Positions 16,388 through 24,612 of a stretch of DNA of 64,000 nt are shown in pieces (within the stretch, counting starts at the first letter, position 1; every line of letters starts with the position of its first letter). The DNA is from JAKFDK01 sp036676195. GTDB lineage: Bacteria > Bacillota > Sulfobacillia > Symbiobacteriales > ZC4RG38. The DNA is taken from NCBI GenBank assembly GCA_036676195.1, contig JAKFDK010000022.1, positions 1 through 64,000 of the forward strand, in the 5' to 3' direction. Made by a program: the position numbers and the translations under genes. The notes beneath the pieces were generated by a model. It did no database searches. It saw nothing but the letters and a program-made list of their open reading frames with translations, and had not been told where the DNA came from.

Positions 16388-16399
16388 GTTCTACGTTCT
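16388..16399. promoter_or_regulatory. Candidate activator-binding half-sites (UAS)
   Basis: Two GTTCT pentamers (16388 and 16395) seven bases apart, followed by AAAAAC. They lie 110-121 bp upstream of the minus-strand -24/-12 promoter, the distance expected for an enhancer. The same pentamer/AGAAC occurs upstream of the sigma-54 promoter at 51697. The rest of the 347-bp region 16124-16470 is AT-rich with several CTAGAA/TTCTAG dyads and no gene. Confidence 0.35.
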
Positions 16400-16470
16400 A
16401 AAAACATAAACATAAATAAGAAATGACGCCAGGAAACAGTCGCGATGTCAACTCGGAGGTGTACTGTCCT

Positions 16471-17232
16471 GTGGCCATTCGCATCCGACAACTCCGCAAA
16501 GTCTTTCGTCCTTTGCAACCGAACCAGCCCGAGTACGTCGCTCTGGAGAATGTGGATCTGGAACTCAAGGCGGGCGAGTTTTTCTGCCTCGTCGGCCCGT
16601 CCGGTTGCGGCAAGACTACGCTGCTGGAGATGGTGGCCGGGTTTGAGTCTCCGTCGGCCGGAGAACTGCTGGTATTCGGCCAACCGGCCAAGAACCCCGG
16701 CCCGGACCGGGGGGTGGTGTTTCAGACCGACCGGGCGCTTTTTCCCTGGCTGACCGTGGAGGAAAACGTGGCTTTTGGCCTGCGCATGCGGGGCATTTCC
16801 CCGGCGGAAATTGAGCAACGGGTGGAGCGGTATGTGGGCCTGGTCGGATTGGGTCAGCACCGGCGCAAGTTTCCCCATGAGCTGTCCGGCGGCATGCGCC
16901 AGCGGGTGCAGATCGCCCGGGTGCTGGCAGGGGACCCCCAGGTACTGCTGATGGACGAGCCCTTCGGTGCGCTGGATGCCCAGACTCGTCGCCACCTGCA
17001 GGGCGAACTGGAGGCGATCTGGCGTGAAACGGGCAAGACCGTGCTGTTCATCACCCATGATCTGCAGGAGGCCATCATCCTGGCCGACCGCGTCGGCATC
17101 ATGGCCCGCGGGCCGGGTTCGTGTATCAAACGCACCGTCACGGTCGACCTGCCCCGGCCGCGCACGGTCACCCCGGAATTCGCAGACCTATACAACCAAC
17201 TGACGGCGGAAATCGACCGGGGGGTGCACTGA
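16471..17232 (+). CDS. ABC transporter ATPase, SsuB/TauB type
   Basis: 253 residues from GTG at 16471, chosen because GGAGG stands eleven bases upstream; an in-frame ATG at 16423 has no ribosome site. Walker A G-P-S-G-C-G-K-T-T, Q-loop V-V-F-Q, signature L-S-G-G-M-R-Q-R, Walker B L-L-M-D-E-P-F-G-A-L-D and the H-loop T-H-D are all present. The P-S-G-C-G-K-T and D-E-P-F-G-A-L-D context is that of nitrate/sulfonate/taurine-class importers. It energises uptake by the permease encoded one base downstream and the binding protein after it. Substrate unknown. Confidence 0.92.
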   Translation: MAIRIRQLRKVFRPLQPNQPEYVALENVDLELKAGEFFCLVGPSGCGKTTLLEMVAGFESPSAGELLVFGQPAKNPGPDRGVVFQTDRALFPWLTVEENVAFGLRMRGISPAEIEQRVERYVGLVGLGQHRRKFPHELSGGMRQRVQIARVLAGDPQVLLMDEPFGALDAQTRRHLQGELEAIWRETGKTVLFITHDLQEAIILADRVGIMARGPGSCIKRTVTVDLPRPRTVTPEFADLYNQLTAEIDRGVH

Positions 17233-17233
17233 G

Positions 17234-18034
17234 ATGGAAATGCCACGCCTGCCGCTGGCCGCCCGGCGGAGCCCGGGTACGGTGCTGGGCAGCCGTATTG
17301 TGTTTTATGTGCTGTTGACGGCAGCCACCCTGCTGCTGTGGTCCGGTGCCGCTTCCCTGACCCACCCCATGTTCCTGCCCAGCCCCCTGATGGTGATCAC
17401 CGCCTTTGTTGACATGTATCACAGCGGGGAACTGGTGAGCGGGATTGGGGCCAGTTACTACCGTGTCCTGGCCGGGTGGCTGATCGGCGCAGGCCTGGGC
17501 GTCCCTGTCGGGCTGCTGATCGGGTGGGTGCCCATGCTGCGCCGGGCGGTTGAGCCCTATGTGCAGTTCTTCCGCTTCGTGCCACCCATCGCCTTTGTCA
17601 CCCTGGCCGTCATCTGGCTGGGGCTGGGCGAAGCATCCAAGATCAGCTTGATCGTTTACACAACGACTTTTATCGTGGTGCTCAACACCATGGTCGGAGT
17701 CTTCACCGTGGAGCGGGAAAAACTGCGGGCGGCAGCCTGCCTCGGGGCAAGGCCGGTGCAGGTGATCCTGCACGTGGTCATACCTGCCACCATTCCCCAC
17801 ATCATCACCGGGATGCGGCTGGGGATGGGCAACAGCTTTATGACCGTTGTTTCAGCGGAGATGGTGGCGGCCGAATCCGGCATTGGTTACCTGATCTATA
17901 ACGCCCGCCTGTTTATGCAGACAGACCGGGCCTTCGCCGGCATCATCACCGTGGGTACCATGGGCCTTATCGCTGACTTCGTGTTCCGCTGGCTGGTGGC
18001 CCGGCTCCTGTACCGGTATCAGGTCAAGACCTAG
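17234..18034 (+). CDS. ABC transporter permease, SsuC/TauC type
   Basis: 266 residues, about six transmembrane helices. Family features include L-P-S-P-L-M-V after the first helix and the cytoplasmic coupling segment A-A-A-C-L-G-A-R (EAA-like loop) near residues 155-180. The ATG is one base after the ATPase stop, and the binding protein follows by 20 bp, giving a compact ATPase-permease-SBP operon. It forms the membrane channel of an importer for a small organic anion, probably as a homodimer. Confidence 0.9.
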   Translation: MEMPRLPLAARRSPGTVLGSRIVFYVLLTAATLLLWSGAASLTHPMFLPSPLMVITAFVDMYHSGELVSGIGASYYRVLAGWLIGAGLGVPVGLLIGWVPMLRRAVEPYVQFFRFVPPIAFVTLAVIWLGLGEASKISLIVYTTTFIVVLNTMVGVFTVEREKLRAAACLGARPVQVILHVVIPATIPHIITGMRLGMGNSFMTVVSAEMVAAESGIGYLIYNARLFMQTDRAFAGIITVGTMGLIADFVFRWLVARLLYRYQVKT

Positions 18035-18054
18035 TGAAAGAGGGGGAAACACAC

Positions 18055-19119
18055 ATGATTCGCCGCAGCAGTGTTCGGTTCGTTCCCGCCCTGCTCCTGG
18101 CCCTGAGTCTGGTCCTGTCCGCCTGTAGCAGCAGCAAGCCCGCTGCCCCGGCCCCGGAAGCCAAGCCGACCGCCCCGGCCCCTGCTCCGGAAGCCAAGCC
18201 GGCGCAACCGGCCGCGGCCAAGAAGGTGCGCCTGACCACTGGCGTGGATCCGACCTATGCGCCCTGGTTCGTAGCCCATGAAAAGGGATTCTTCAAGAAG
18301 TATGGCCTGGAATCCGATCTCAAGCAGTTCCCCGCCGGTAACCTGGGCGTGGAGCAGATTGTTGCCGGTCAGGCCGACTTTGGTGGCACCACACCCTTCA
18401 CGCCCATGAACCTGAACGAGAAGGGCGCCGACATTGTCGCCGTTGCCATGCACACCGACGCCCCCAGCACGCTGAAACTGGTGGCCAAGGCCGATGTGAA
18501 GAGCGTGCAGGACCTGAAGGGCAAGACCATCGGCTACCAGAAGGGCTCCATCGCCGAGTTCCTGTGGAAGAAGGTCCTGACCCAGAACAACCTCAAGGCT
18601 GAAGATGTGAAGATGGTACCGGTGGCCGCCACCGAGACCCTGGCGGTGTTCCAGAAGGGCGACATTGATGCGTTTATCCTCTGGGAACCCTTCCCGTCCA
18701 AGGCCATTGAAATGATGAAGGACAAGGCCAAGATCCTGGGCAACAGCTCGCAGGTGGCCAAGTACTCGGCCAAGCTCTACGCGGTGACCTCGGCCAAGTA
18801 TGCCGATGCCAACCCCGATGTCATCGAGAACGTGCTCAAGGCCTTGAACGACGCCAACGCCTTCTTCAAGAGCAACACCAAGGAAGCAGTCGACATTACG
18901 GCCAAGTGGACCAAGTGGGACGCGGCGCAGGTCGAGTCGTTCCTGAAGGACAGCACCTATGCCCTGGCTCTGGCCGACGATAACAAGACCGACTGGAACG
19001 AGCAGTTTGACTGGTTCAAGAGCCAGGGCGTACTGAAGACGGCGCCTGACTTCAGCAAGGTTTACCGGCCGCAGTACCTGCAGAAGGTGCAGCCGAACGC
19101 CGTGAAGCTGAGCAAGTAG
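18055..19119 (+). CDS. ABC transporter substrate-binding lipoprotein, SsuA/NMT1 type
   Basis: 354 residues. Lipoprotein signal L-V-L-S-A-C (Cys24), then a Pro/Ala/Lys linker with two copies of A-P-E-A-K-P, then the SsuA/NMT1-like fold. It contains Y-A-P-W-F-V-A-H-E-K-G-F-F-K-K-Y-G-L, V-A-G-Q-A-D-F-G-G-T-T and D-L-K-G-K-T-I-G-Y-Q, which are characteristic of nitrate/sulfonate/taurine and hydroxymethylpyrimidine-class binding proteins. ATG 18055 has AGGGGGAA upstream; the GTG at 18034 overlaps the permease stop and is not preferred. It captures substrate outside the membrane for the upstream permease and ATPase. Ligand not predictable. Confidence 0.88.
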   Translation: MIRRSSVRFVPALLLALSLVLSACSSSKPAAPAPEAKPTAPAPAPEAKPAQPAAAKKVRLTTGVDPTYAPWFVAHEKGFFKKYGLESDLKQFPAGNLGVEQIVAGQADFGGTTPFTPMNLNEKGADIVAVAMHTDAPSTLKLVAKADVKSVQDLKGKTIGYQKGSIAEFLWKKVLTQNNLKAEDVKMVPVAATETLAVFQKGDIDAFILWEPFPSKAIEMMKDKAKILGNSSQVAKYSAKLYAVTSAKYADANPDVIENVLKALNDANAFFKSNTKEAVDITAKWTKWDAAQVESFLKDSTYALALADDNKTDWNEQFDWFKSQGVLKTAPDFSKVYRPQYLQKVQPNAVKLSK

Positions 19120-19157
19120 GACCTGACGCCCAACGCACGTGCCGGGGGGTGACCCGA

Positions 19158-20117
19158 TTGGCCCTATATCTGCGTGAAGACGAAGTGGCGGCGCTGGTGT
19201 CCTGGGCGGATGCCAATTCCGCCGTGCAGGCAGCACTGATTGCCCATGCCGCCGGGGATGGCACGGCCCATAACCGGCTGCGCCAGCGGGTACCTGGCCG
19301 GGGCGGTGTGCTGAATGTGATGGCAGGCGGCGTGGCTGCCGCCGGGTTCTTTGGCCTGAAGACTTATACCGTGGGCTTCGCGGGCCAGGCACCGCATGTA
19401 CTGGTGCTGCTGTACGAGCAGGAAACCGGCCAGTTGGCGGCCGTGGTCCAGGGCAACTGCCTGTCTGACCTGCGCACCGGGGCCCTGTCCACGGCCGGGG
19501 TCCAGGCCATGGTCAATCCGGGACCGCTGCGGGTGGGGGTTTACGGCAGCGGGCGGCAGGCCCGGGCTGCGCTTTGCAGCCTGGCCGCCGCCCGGACCCT
19601 CGCCGGGGTGACGGTTTACAGCCGCACCGCTGCACCTTTGGCGGATTTCTGCCGCCGCATGTCGGCCGAACTGGCGGTGCCGGTTCTGGCGGCCACCGCT
19701 CCGGAGCAAGCCGCTCGGGGGGCCGATGTGATCCTGACTGCCACCACAGCGGACACGCCGGTATTGCTCAGTGAGTGGGTGGAGGCCGGCGCCCACATCA
19801 GTGCCATTGGCGCCAACGCCGGCCACCGGCGGGAACTGGCCGATACACTGGTGCGCCGGTGCACAGTCGTGGCTGTGGACGACCCCGAACAGGCCAGACA
19901 GGACTGCGGTGATCTGCGGGCCCTTGGCCCGGACCTGGACTGGAGCCGGGTGCACCATGTGGGGGCGCTGCTGGCTGGTGGGGGGCCGGTACGCCGGGCG
20001 CCGGCGGAGATCACCCTGTTTGACTCCGTCGGGGTGGCCATTGCCGACATTGCCACCGGGGCCCTGGCCTACCGGCGGGCGCTGGCCGCAGGCGCCGGGA
20101 CCCAACTGCCGCTGTAA
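19158..20117 (+). CDS. Ornithine cyclodeaminase / mu-crystallin family enzyme
   Basis: 319 residues from TTG 19158 (GGGGGG eight bases upstream; GTG 19149 is an alternative). The NAD-binding motif G-S-G-R-Q-A-R-A-A-L lies near the middle, and the family residues F-G-L-K-T-Y (substrate-contacting Lys) and D-L-R-T-G-A-L-S precede it. Members include ornithine cyclodeaminase, alanine dehydrogenase and ketimine reductase, all NAD(P)-dependent reactions at an amino or imino carbon. Placed between an importer and two regulatory genes, it probably acts on the imported amine or imino acid. The exact reaction is unknown. Confidence 0.85.
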   Translation: MALYLREDEVAALVSWADANSAVQAALIAHAAGDGTAHNRLRQRVPGRGGVLNVMAGGVAAAGFFGLKTYTVGFAGQAPHVLVLLYEQETGQLAAVVQGNCLSDLRTGALSTAGVQAMVNPGPLRVGVYGSGRQARAALCSLAAARTLAGVTVYSRTAAPLADFCRRMSAELAVPVLAATAPEQAARGADVILTATTADTPVLLSEWVEAGAHISAIGANAGHRRELADTLVRRCTVVAVDDPEQARQDCGDLRALGPDLDWSRVHHVGALLAGGGPVRRAPAEITLFDSVGVAIADIATGALAYRRALAAGAGTQLPL

Positions 20118-20139
20118 ACGACACACAGGGGGCACGGCA

Positions 20140-20670
20140 GTGCACGAGAGCATGCTGCGTAATAGCTTTCTGAACGAAATGGAGTGGAGCTCGGAGGGCA
20201 AGGGTTTGCTCTGGCACGGGCTGCGCTACCAGATGTTCCGGCCCGAACCGATCGTCGCCTTTCAACGGGCGGTGGAACAGGAACTGGGCTACGTCCGAAC
20301 CGCTGAACTGATTGCGGCGGGCGGGCGCCTGGGCGGGCGCACCTCGTTTCAGGCCTACCGGGATAATAACGGCACTTCCCTGGCCGAGACCCTGGCCTAT
20401 ATGGCCGGCGTCGGCCCCTGCATCGGCTGGGGCCAGTTCACGGTCATCGATCTCACACCCACCGTGCTGGAGATTCAGGTAGATAACTCCCCCTTTGCCT
20501 GGGCCTACGCCCAGCTTTATGGCCCCCAGTCCGCCGGTGTCTGCCACTACATTCGCGGGGTCTGGGGCGGGGTGGCCCGGGCCTGCCTGGAAGGCGAGGT
20601 CACAGAGGAGGAGACCGTCTGTGCCGCCACCGGTGCGCCCCACTGTCGATTCCGCTTTACCCGTATCTGA
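20140..20670 (+). CDS. Stand-alone XylR_N/V4R effector-sensing protein
   Basis: 176 residues (GTG at 20140, GGGGG upstream). The N-terminal half resembles the XylR_N activator domain (helix R-A-V-E-Q-E-L-G-Y-V-R-T-A-E-L, Gly-rich segment). The C-terminal half is a V4R domain ending G-V-A-R-A-C-L-E-G-E-V-T, E-E-E-T-V-C and A-P-H-C-R-F, where Glu and Cys residues match the zinc-site pattern of XylR/DmpR/MopR sensors. In those regulators this module is fused in front of the sigma-54 AAA+ domain. Here it is a separate protein with no DNA-binding domain, 169 bp before a sigma-54 activator that lacks it. A trans-acting sensor is the inference. Confidence 0.75.
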   Translation: MHESMLRNSFLNEMEWSSEGKGLLWHGLRYQMFRPEPIVAFQRAVEQELGYVRTAELIAAGGRLGGRTSFQAYRDNNGTSLAETLAYMAGVGPCIGWGQFTVIDLTPTVLEIQVDNSPFAWAYAQLYGPQSAGVCHYIRGVWGGVARACLEGEVTEEETVCAATGAPHCRFRFTRI

Positions 20671-20686
20671 CCCTGTTTATACCGGG

Positions 20687-20719
20687 AACCGCCCCCGCCA
20701 CACTCTGGCGGGGGCGGTT
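20687..20719 (+). terminator. Terminator-like hairpin after the V4R gene
   Basis: Perfect 14-bp stem (AACCGCCCCCGCCA / TGGCGGGGGCGGTT), loop CACTC, only three T residues after it. It would partly separate the importer/V4R genes from the activator gene. Confidence 0.65.
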
Positions 20720-20839
20720 TGCATGAAAACGGATTCCAGCCAACTCATCTAAGATTAAGAAGGAATCTGCAGTTTTTTGAAGAACCTATTTTAGCATTTG
20801 GAATGATAGTGAGATATGACTTCCGGGAGGAGATTCTCT

Positions 20840-22270
20840 ATGGCAGAATTTGTAGCAGCAGGGGCTAACTGGTTGGCCCATCATCATTATCTGCAGGCCA
20901 TTCTTGAATCGATCCAGGAAGGCATTGAGGTCGTTGACCGCAATGGCATCGTGACGTATATAAACCCGGCTTTTTCCCGGATTACGGGTCTGCCGGCCGA
21001 GGCGCGGCTGGGTAAAAGTATCTTTGAAACCGCGCCGGAAATGGAATTGAGCGAAGTGCTGCGCACAGGGCGCCCGATGCGTGGCGGGCGGACCAAGGCC
21101 AAGGGCTCGGAGGTGGAGGTAATCGCCGATGCCAGCCCCATCATGAACGGCGGCGAGATGGTCGGGGCCGTGGTGGTGATTCAGGACGTCTCCGAAGTCA
21201 TGCGGCTGGGCCGTGACCTTTACAAAAGCAGTGCCATGATCGAAAACCTGTACGACCGGGTGGGCGACCTGGCCCGGGCCACTTACACCTTTGCCGACCT
21301 GATCGGCTCCAGCCGGGCGCTGTCTGAAGCGGTGCTGCTGGCACGGCGGGCAGGGCCGTCCGATTCGGTCATCCTGCTGATGGGCGAAAGCGGCACCGGT
21401 AAAGAACTGTTCGCGCATGCGATCCATAACGCCAGCCGGCGGCGGGGCGGCCCGTTCATCAAGGTCAACTGTGCCGCCATTCCTGATCAGTTGCTGGAGA
21501 GCGAATTCTTTGGCTATGAGAAGGGCGCCTTCACCGGGGCCGTCAAGCGCAAGCTGGGCATGTTCGAACTGGCCAACCATGGGACCATTTTCCTGGACGA
21601 AATCGGTGAAATGACCCTGCCGCTGCAGGCCAAGTTACTGCGGGTACTGCAGGAGCAGGAGTTCCACCGGCTGGGCGGCACCACCCCGGTGCGCATTAAT
21701 GTGCGGGTAATCGCCGCTACCAACGTGGACCTGCCGGAAATGGTGGCTGCCGGCCGCTTCCGACGTGACCTGTATTACCGGCTGAACGTGGTCACCATTC
21801 CCATGCCACCGCTGCGCCGCCGGTTGGAAGATATCCCGGTGCTGTTCGGGACCATTGTGGCCAAGCTGAACCGTAAGCTCGGCCGGGACGTGACCGGTCT
21901 GTCCGAAGAGGCACGGTTGACCATGGAGCGTTACGACTGGCCGGGCAACGTGCGCGAACTCGAAAACGTGTTGGAGCGGGCCATGCACCTGCTGGGGCCG
22001 GGCGAGCGCATCATCACCCCGGCGGTGCTGCAACCCCTGGTTGGGCTGCGGGGTGGTTCCGCCAGCCGGGTGGAGGAGGTCATGCCTTTGGAAGAGATGG
22101 AGCGGCAGTTGGTCTGCCGGGCCCTGGAACGCTTCGGGCACGGCGGTGAGGGCAAGCGACGGGCGGCTGAAGCCCTGGGCATTTCCCTGGCCACCCTGTA
22201 CAACAAGATCAAGAAGTTCGGGCTGGAAGCCGGGGCCACCGAGTTGCGAGGCACAGGCACCCTGCGCTGA
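20840..22270 (+). CDS. Sigma-54-dependent enhancer-binding regulator (PAS-AAA-Fis)
   Basis: 476 residues from the ATG preceded by GGGAGGAG. PAS domain at about 12-120 (I-Q-E-G-I-E-V-V-D-R-N-G-I-V-T-Y-I-N-P-A-F). The central AAA+ domain has Walker A G-E-S-G-T-G-K-E (Lys188), the sigma-54 contact loop G-A-F-T-G-A at 229-234 and Walker B F-L-D-E-I-G-E-M. A Fis-type HTH closes the protein (R-R-A-A-E-A-L-G-I-S-L-A-T-L-Y-N-K-I). It activates sigma-54 promoters by ATP-driven remodelling. It lacks its own V4R domain, which is encoded just upstream. Candidate targets are the -24/-12 promoters at 16264 and 51697. B. subtilis BkdR is a PAS-containing relative. Confidence 0.93.
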   Translation: MAEFVAAGANWLAHHHYLQAILESIQEGIEVVDRNGIVTYINPAFSRITGLPAEARLGKSIFETAPEMELSEVLRTGRPMRGGRTKAKGSEVEVIADASPIMNGGEMVGAVVVIQDVSEVMRLGRDLYKSSAMIENLYDRVGDLARATYTFADLIGSSRALSEAVLLARRAGPSDSVILLMGESGTGKELFAHAIHNASRRRGGPFIKVNCAAIPDQLLESEFFGYEKGAFTGAVKRKLGMFELANHGTIFLDEIGEMTLPLQAKLLRVLQEQEFHRLGGTTPVRINVRVIAATNVDLPEMVAAGRFRRDLYYRLNVVTIPMPPLRRRLEDIPVLFGTIVAKLNRKLGRDVTGLSEEARLTMERYDWPGNVRELENVLERAMHLLGPGERIITPAVLQPLVGLRGGSASRVEEVMPLEEMERQLVCRALERFGHGGEGKRRAAEALGISLATLYNKIKKFGLEAGATELRGTGTLR

Positions 22271-22297
22271 ACTCTGTGCTGTCGGGCACCCCTGCGC

Positions 22298-22339
22298 ATA
22301 ACAAGAGACCACCCGGGCTGTCGGGTGGTCTCTTGTTAT
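22298..22339 (+). terminator. Rho-independent terminator after the activator gene
   Basis: Perfect 18-bp stem (ATAACAAGAGACCACCCG and complement) with a six-base GGCTGT loop, ending in TTGTTAT and CTATC repeats. Confidence 0.8.
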
Positions 22340-22370
22340 CTATCTATCAAAAGTTTGTGCACACAAGTTA

Positions 22371-22399
22371 TTGTTATTCAACTCAATAAATAATATCAT
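22371..22399 (+). promoter_or_regulatory. Sigma-70-type promoter candidate
   Basis: TTGTTA at 22371 and TATCAT at 22394 with a 17-bp spacer in an AT-rich stretch. A TTGTG-CA-CACAA dyad at 22355-22366 sits just upstream and could bind a regulator. It would drive the orphan permease gene at 22469. TAGGAG at 22403 precedes an ATG followed immediately by a stop. Confidence 0.45.
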
Positions 22400-22468
22400 T
22401 TAATAGGAGAATTCTCGATGTAAGCCCTGAATGAATCCGGTTGCAGACATCTATTTGACGCGGGAGCG

Positions 22469-23176
22469 GTGAAGCCATTGAAACGGAAGCATCTGCCGCT
22501 GAGCTGGATCATCCCTTTTCTGATTGCAGGTGTCCTGTGGGAGACGCTGGCGCAGCCCACGGTGCTGCCACCGCTTTCTGCTGTGTTGGCACGGCTGGCG
22601 CTCCGGCTCGGTCCGGAACTTTTCCGGCCCGTCGCATCCACGCTGCTGTTGGCGATGGTGGCTTACGGGCTCGCCCTGCTGGTGGGTTTGCCGGTTGGTG
22701 CACTCTTGCGGCGTTCGGAAGGCATACGCCGGAGCCTGACACCTTTCCTGTGGTTCTGCGCCCTGGCTGCCGGCCTGACTAACCTGCAAATCAATGGGCC
22801 ACTGGCCATGGCTGCTGACCACAACGTGGCCGCTGCTGTTGGCCTCAGCTTCCTGCCGGCCCTGCTACTCCTGCTGCTGCCGGACACGGTCAGAGCTCCG
22901 GTGGGGATTAACCTGCGGCTGAGCTGGGTCGGCGCCTGGAGTGTCATGCTCTGGCACGGCATAGTCCCCGGCCTCTCGGAAAGCCTGCCGCTCATGACTA
23001 ACCTGGCGGCGGACCCTGCCGACCGGCTGGCTGTGTTGTTGCTGGGCGGGATCATCGGCCTGGCGGTGGACCGGGTCATTGCCGCCGCCCTCACCAGCCG
23101 CGCACCAGAAAGCAGCCAGGTCGGAAACGTTGTCCGTGCCAGGGAGTACCCCTATATCAGGGGCATCCGCGGGTGA
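22469..23176 (+). CDS. Diverged ABC permease-like membrane protein
   Basis: 235 residues, five to six hydrophobic helices. The first half follows the SsuC/TauC permease pattern (V-L-W-E-T-L-A-Q-P, V-L-P-P-L-S-A-V-L, then L-L-V-G-L-P-V-G-A-L-L-R-R-S). The EAA coupling loop expected near residues 150-180 is replaced by unrelated sequence, and the C-terminal about 20 residues look non-membrane. No ATPase or binding-protein gene adjoins it. It may be a decaying or repurposed permease. GTG start with GGGAG four bases away. Confidence 0.5.
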   Translation: MKPLKRKHLPLSWIIPFLIAGVLWETLAQPTVLPPLSAVLARLALRLGPELFRPVASTLLLAMVAYGLALLVGLPVGALLRRSEGIRRSLTPFLWFCALAAGLTNLQINGPLAMAADHNVAAAVGLSFLPALLLLLLPDTVRAPVGINLRLSWVGAWSVMLWHGIVPGLSESLPLMTNLAADPADRLAVLLLGGIIGLAVDRVIAAALTSRAPESSQVGNVVRAREYPYIRGIRG

Positions 23177-23183
23177 GCTGGAG

Positions 23184-24152
23184 TCAGACGGTCCGGAACC
23201 GGCAGAGGCCCTTGTCCTCTTCTTGGACCAGGTGGCCCCGCTGCTGTAGGTAGACCAGGTGGCTCAGGGTCTCCGCCATGGCAAAGCGCTTATTGTGGGT
23301 GTCTTTCAGGATGTTGCCGAACAGCCCCTGGCAGACCTCCCAGGCCGTCGCTCCGCCCGCGGCCAGTTCCTGCACCAGGCGCAGCCGCTCCTGGTGATGC
23401 TGGATCAATTCCCCGCACCGGCCGGCCAGGTCGTGAATGAGCGTCCGGTGGCCTGGCAATGTCAGCCGGGCTGGTAGCGCCGCGACCTTATTGAGGCTCT
23501 GCAGAAACAAATCCAGCGGGTCCGGGTACATGTTGGGCAAGCATTGAATATTGGGCGAGATCTTGTTCAGCACCATGTCATTCCCCAGCAACAGTGCCTC
23601 TTCGGCACACCAGAAGACGGCCAGTCCATCGGTGTGGCCAGGGCACCAGAGCACCTGAAAGTTGCGGTTGCCCAGGCGGACGGACTCGCCATCTGACACT
23701 GGCACAAGGTGCGTCGGCAGTGGCTGGACGGCAAAAGCCGCGTGGTGGCGGGTCACGTCCCCGGCGGTGTCGGCCGGCATACCGTGGCTGCGAAAACTCT
23801 CGCCAATAGCTTCGGACTGCCGCAGCTCCGGATTCCACATGCGATCGGCGGCGGCAATTTCACGGTCATGCATCAGTACCGGAGCCCCGGTCCATTGTTG
23901 TAGCCAGCCCGCCGCCCCGAAATGGTCCGGGTGCAGGTGGGTGACCAGGATCTGCTCAATGTCCCGCGGCCCCATGCCCAGTTCAGCAAGCGCCGCCTGC
24001 CAGGCCTGATGGCTGGGCTCCAGGTTAAAGCCGCAGTCGATAATGGTCCAGCCCTGGCTGCCCCGCATCAGGTACGCATTCAACACTTTCAGCGGTCCGA
24101 TTATCGGAATCTCAACCAGGTAAACATCTGGTAGAACTTCATGAATTGGCAT
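23184..24152 (-). CDS. Metallo-beta-lactamase-fold hydrolase
   Basis: 322 residues from the ATG at 24152. Metal-binding H-L-H-P-D-H-F-G, a third His in C-P-G-H-T-D-G, Asp in G-N-D-M-V-L-N, and a final His in P-G-H-R-T-L-I give a full dinuclear site. A helical C-terminal extension (about 250-322) with winged-helix-like Q-R-G-H-L-V-Q resembles the LACTB2-like C-terminal domain. Members hydrolyse thioesters, lactones, RNA or phosphodiesters; the substrate here is unknown. Convergent with the permease-like gene at seven bases. TACAAT 11 bases before the ATG could be a -10 box of a near-leaderless transcript. Confidence 0.82.
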   Translation of the reverse strand: MPIHEVLPDVYLVEIPIIGPLKVLNAYLMRGSQGWTIIDCGFNLEPSHQAWQAALAELGMGPRDIEQILVTHLHPDHFGAAGWLQQWTGAPVLMHDREIAAADRMWNPELRQSEAIGESFRSHGMPADTAGDVTRHHAAFAVQPLPTHLVPVSDGESVRLGNRNFQVLWCPGHTDGLAVFWCAEEALLLGNDMVLNKISPNIQCLPNMYPDPLDLFLQSLNKVAALPARLTLPGHRTLIHDLAGRCGELIQHHQERLRLVQELAAGGATAWEVCQGLFGNILKDTHNKRFAMAETLSHLVYLQQRGHLVQEEDKGLCRFRTV

Positions 24153-24580
24153 AGTTTCATTGTACCCCAATTTCAGGTCTGGTGTGAGGAATGGCGGGTA
24201 ATTCATATGTTGAATGGATCTGCATCGCGCTGCACCTGGCCTGCCGCGGCGGCAATTTCCTGCCCAGCAGCGGCAGCACGCGCATAGAAATGCCGTGGCC
24301 AGGAGAAGGCCGGCTATTGACTGGTCGGTCGGGCGCGGCATAACATGGGGCAACCCTGCCGGAGGGAAAGGGAGGGGTCTGCCCTGGCCGGTTCCTGAAG
24401 CAACTGCAGCGGAGGGATGGGACCGTTTGGTCTGCCCCTCCCGGTGCCCGGGTGGGCACCTTGGCCGGCACCCATGGGTGGTTTTGGTGCGTTCGTCCCG
24501 GTTGCGCCACTGGCCCCGCCGTTTCTTCCCCTTTTTGGGTGGCCCTTCGCCCCAGGGGCTTACTGGCCTGGGCTGGTCTG
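24153..24580. other. Gene-free intergenic region
   Basis: About 430 bp between the MBL-fold gene (starting leftward at 24152) and the histidine-kinase operon end. It is GC-rich with long open frames on both strands, but none has a ribosome site, a recognisable domain or a plausible N-terminus. Nothing else was seen except the terminator that follows at 24581. Confidence 0.5.
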
Positions 24581-24612
24581 ACATAAGCCAGGGCCAAAGC
24601 CCTGGCTTATGT
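24581..24612 (-). terminator. Terminator hairpin at the end of the eight-gene operon
   Basis: Perfect 13-bp stem ACATAAGCCAGGG / CCCTGGCTTATGT with a six-base loop. The stop codon of the histidine kinase lies inside the right arm. T-rich only on the plus-strand side (TTTT), so termination may be bidirectional or weak for the operon. Confidence 0.6.

Noticed and set aside
24141..24165. TACAAT near the MBL-fold start as evidence of a leaderless transcript
   Set aside because: No -35 box at the right distance; kept only as a remark in the gene entry.
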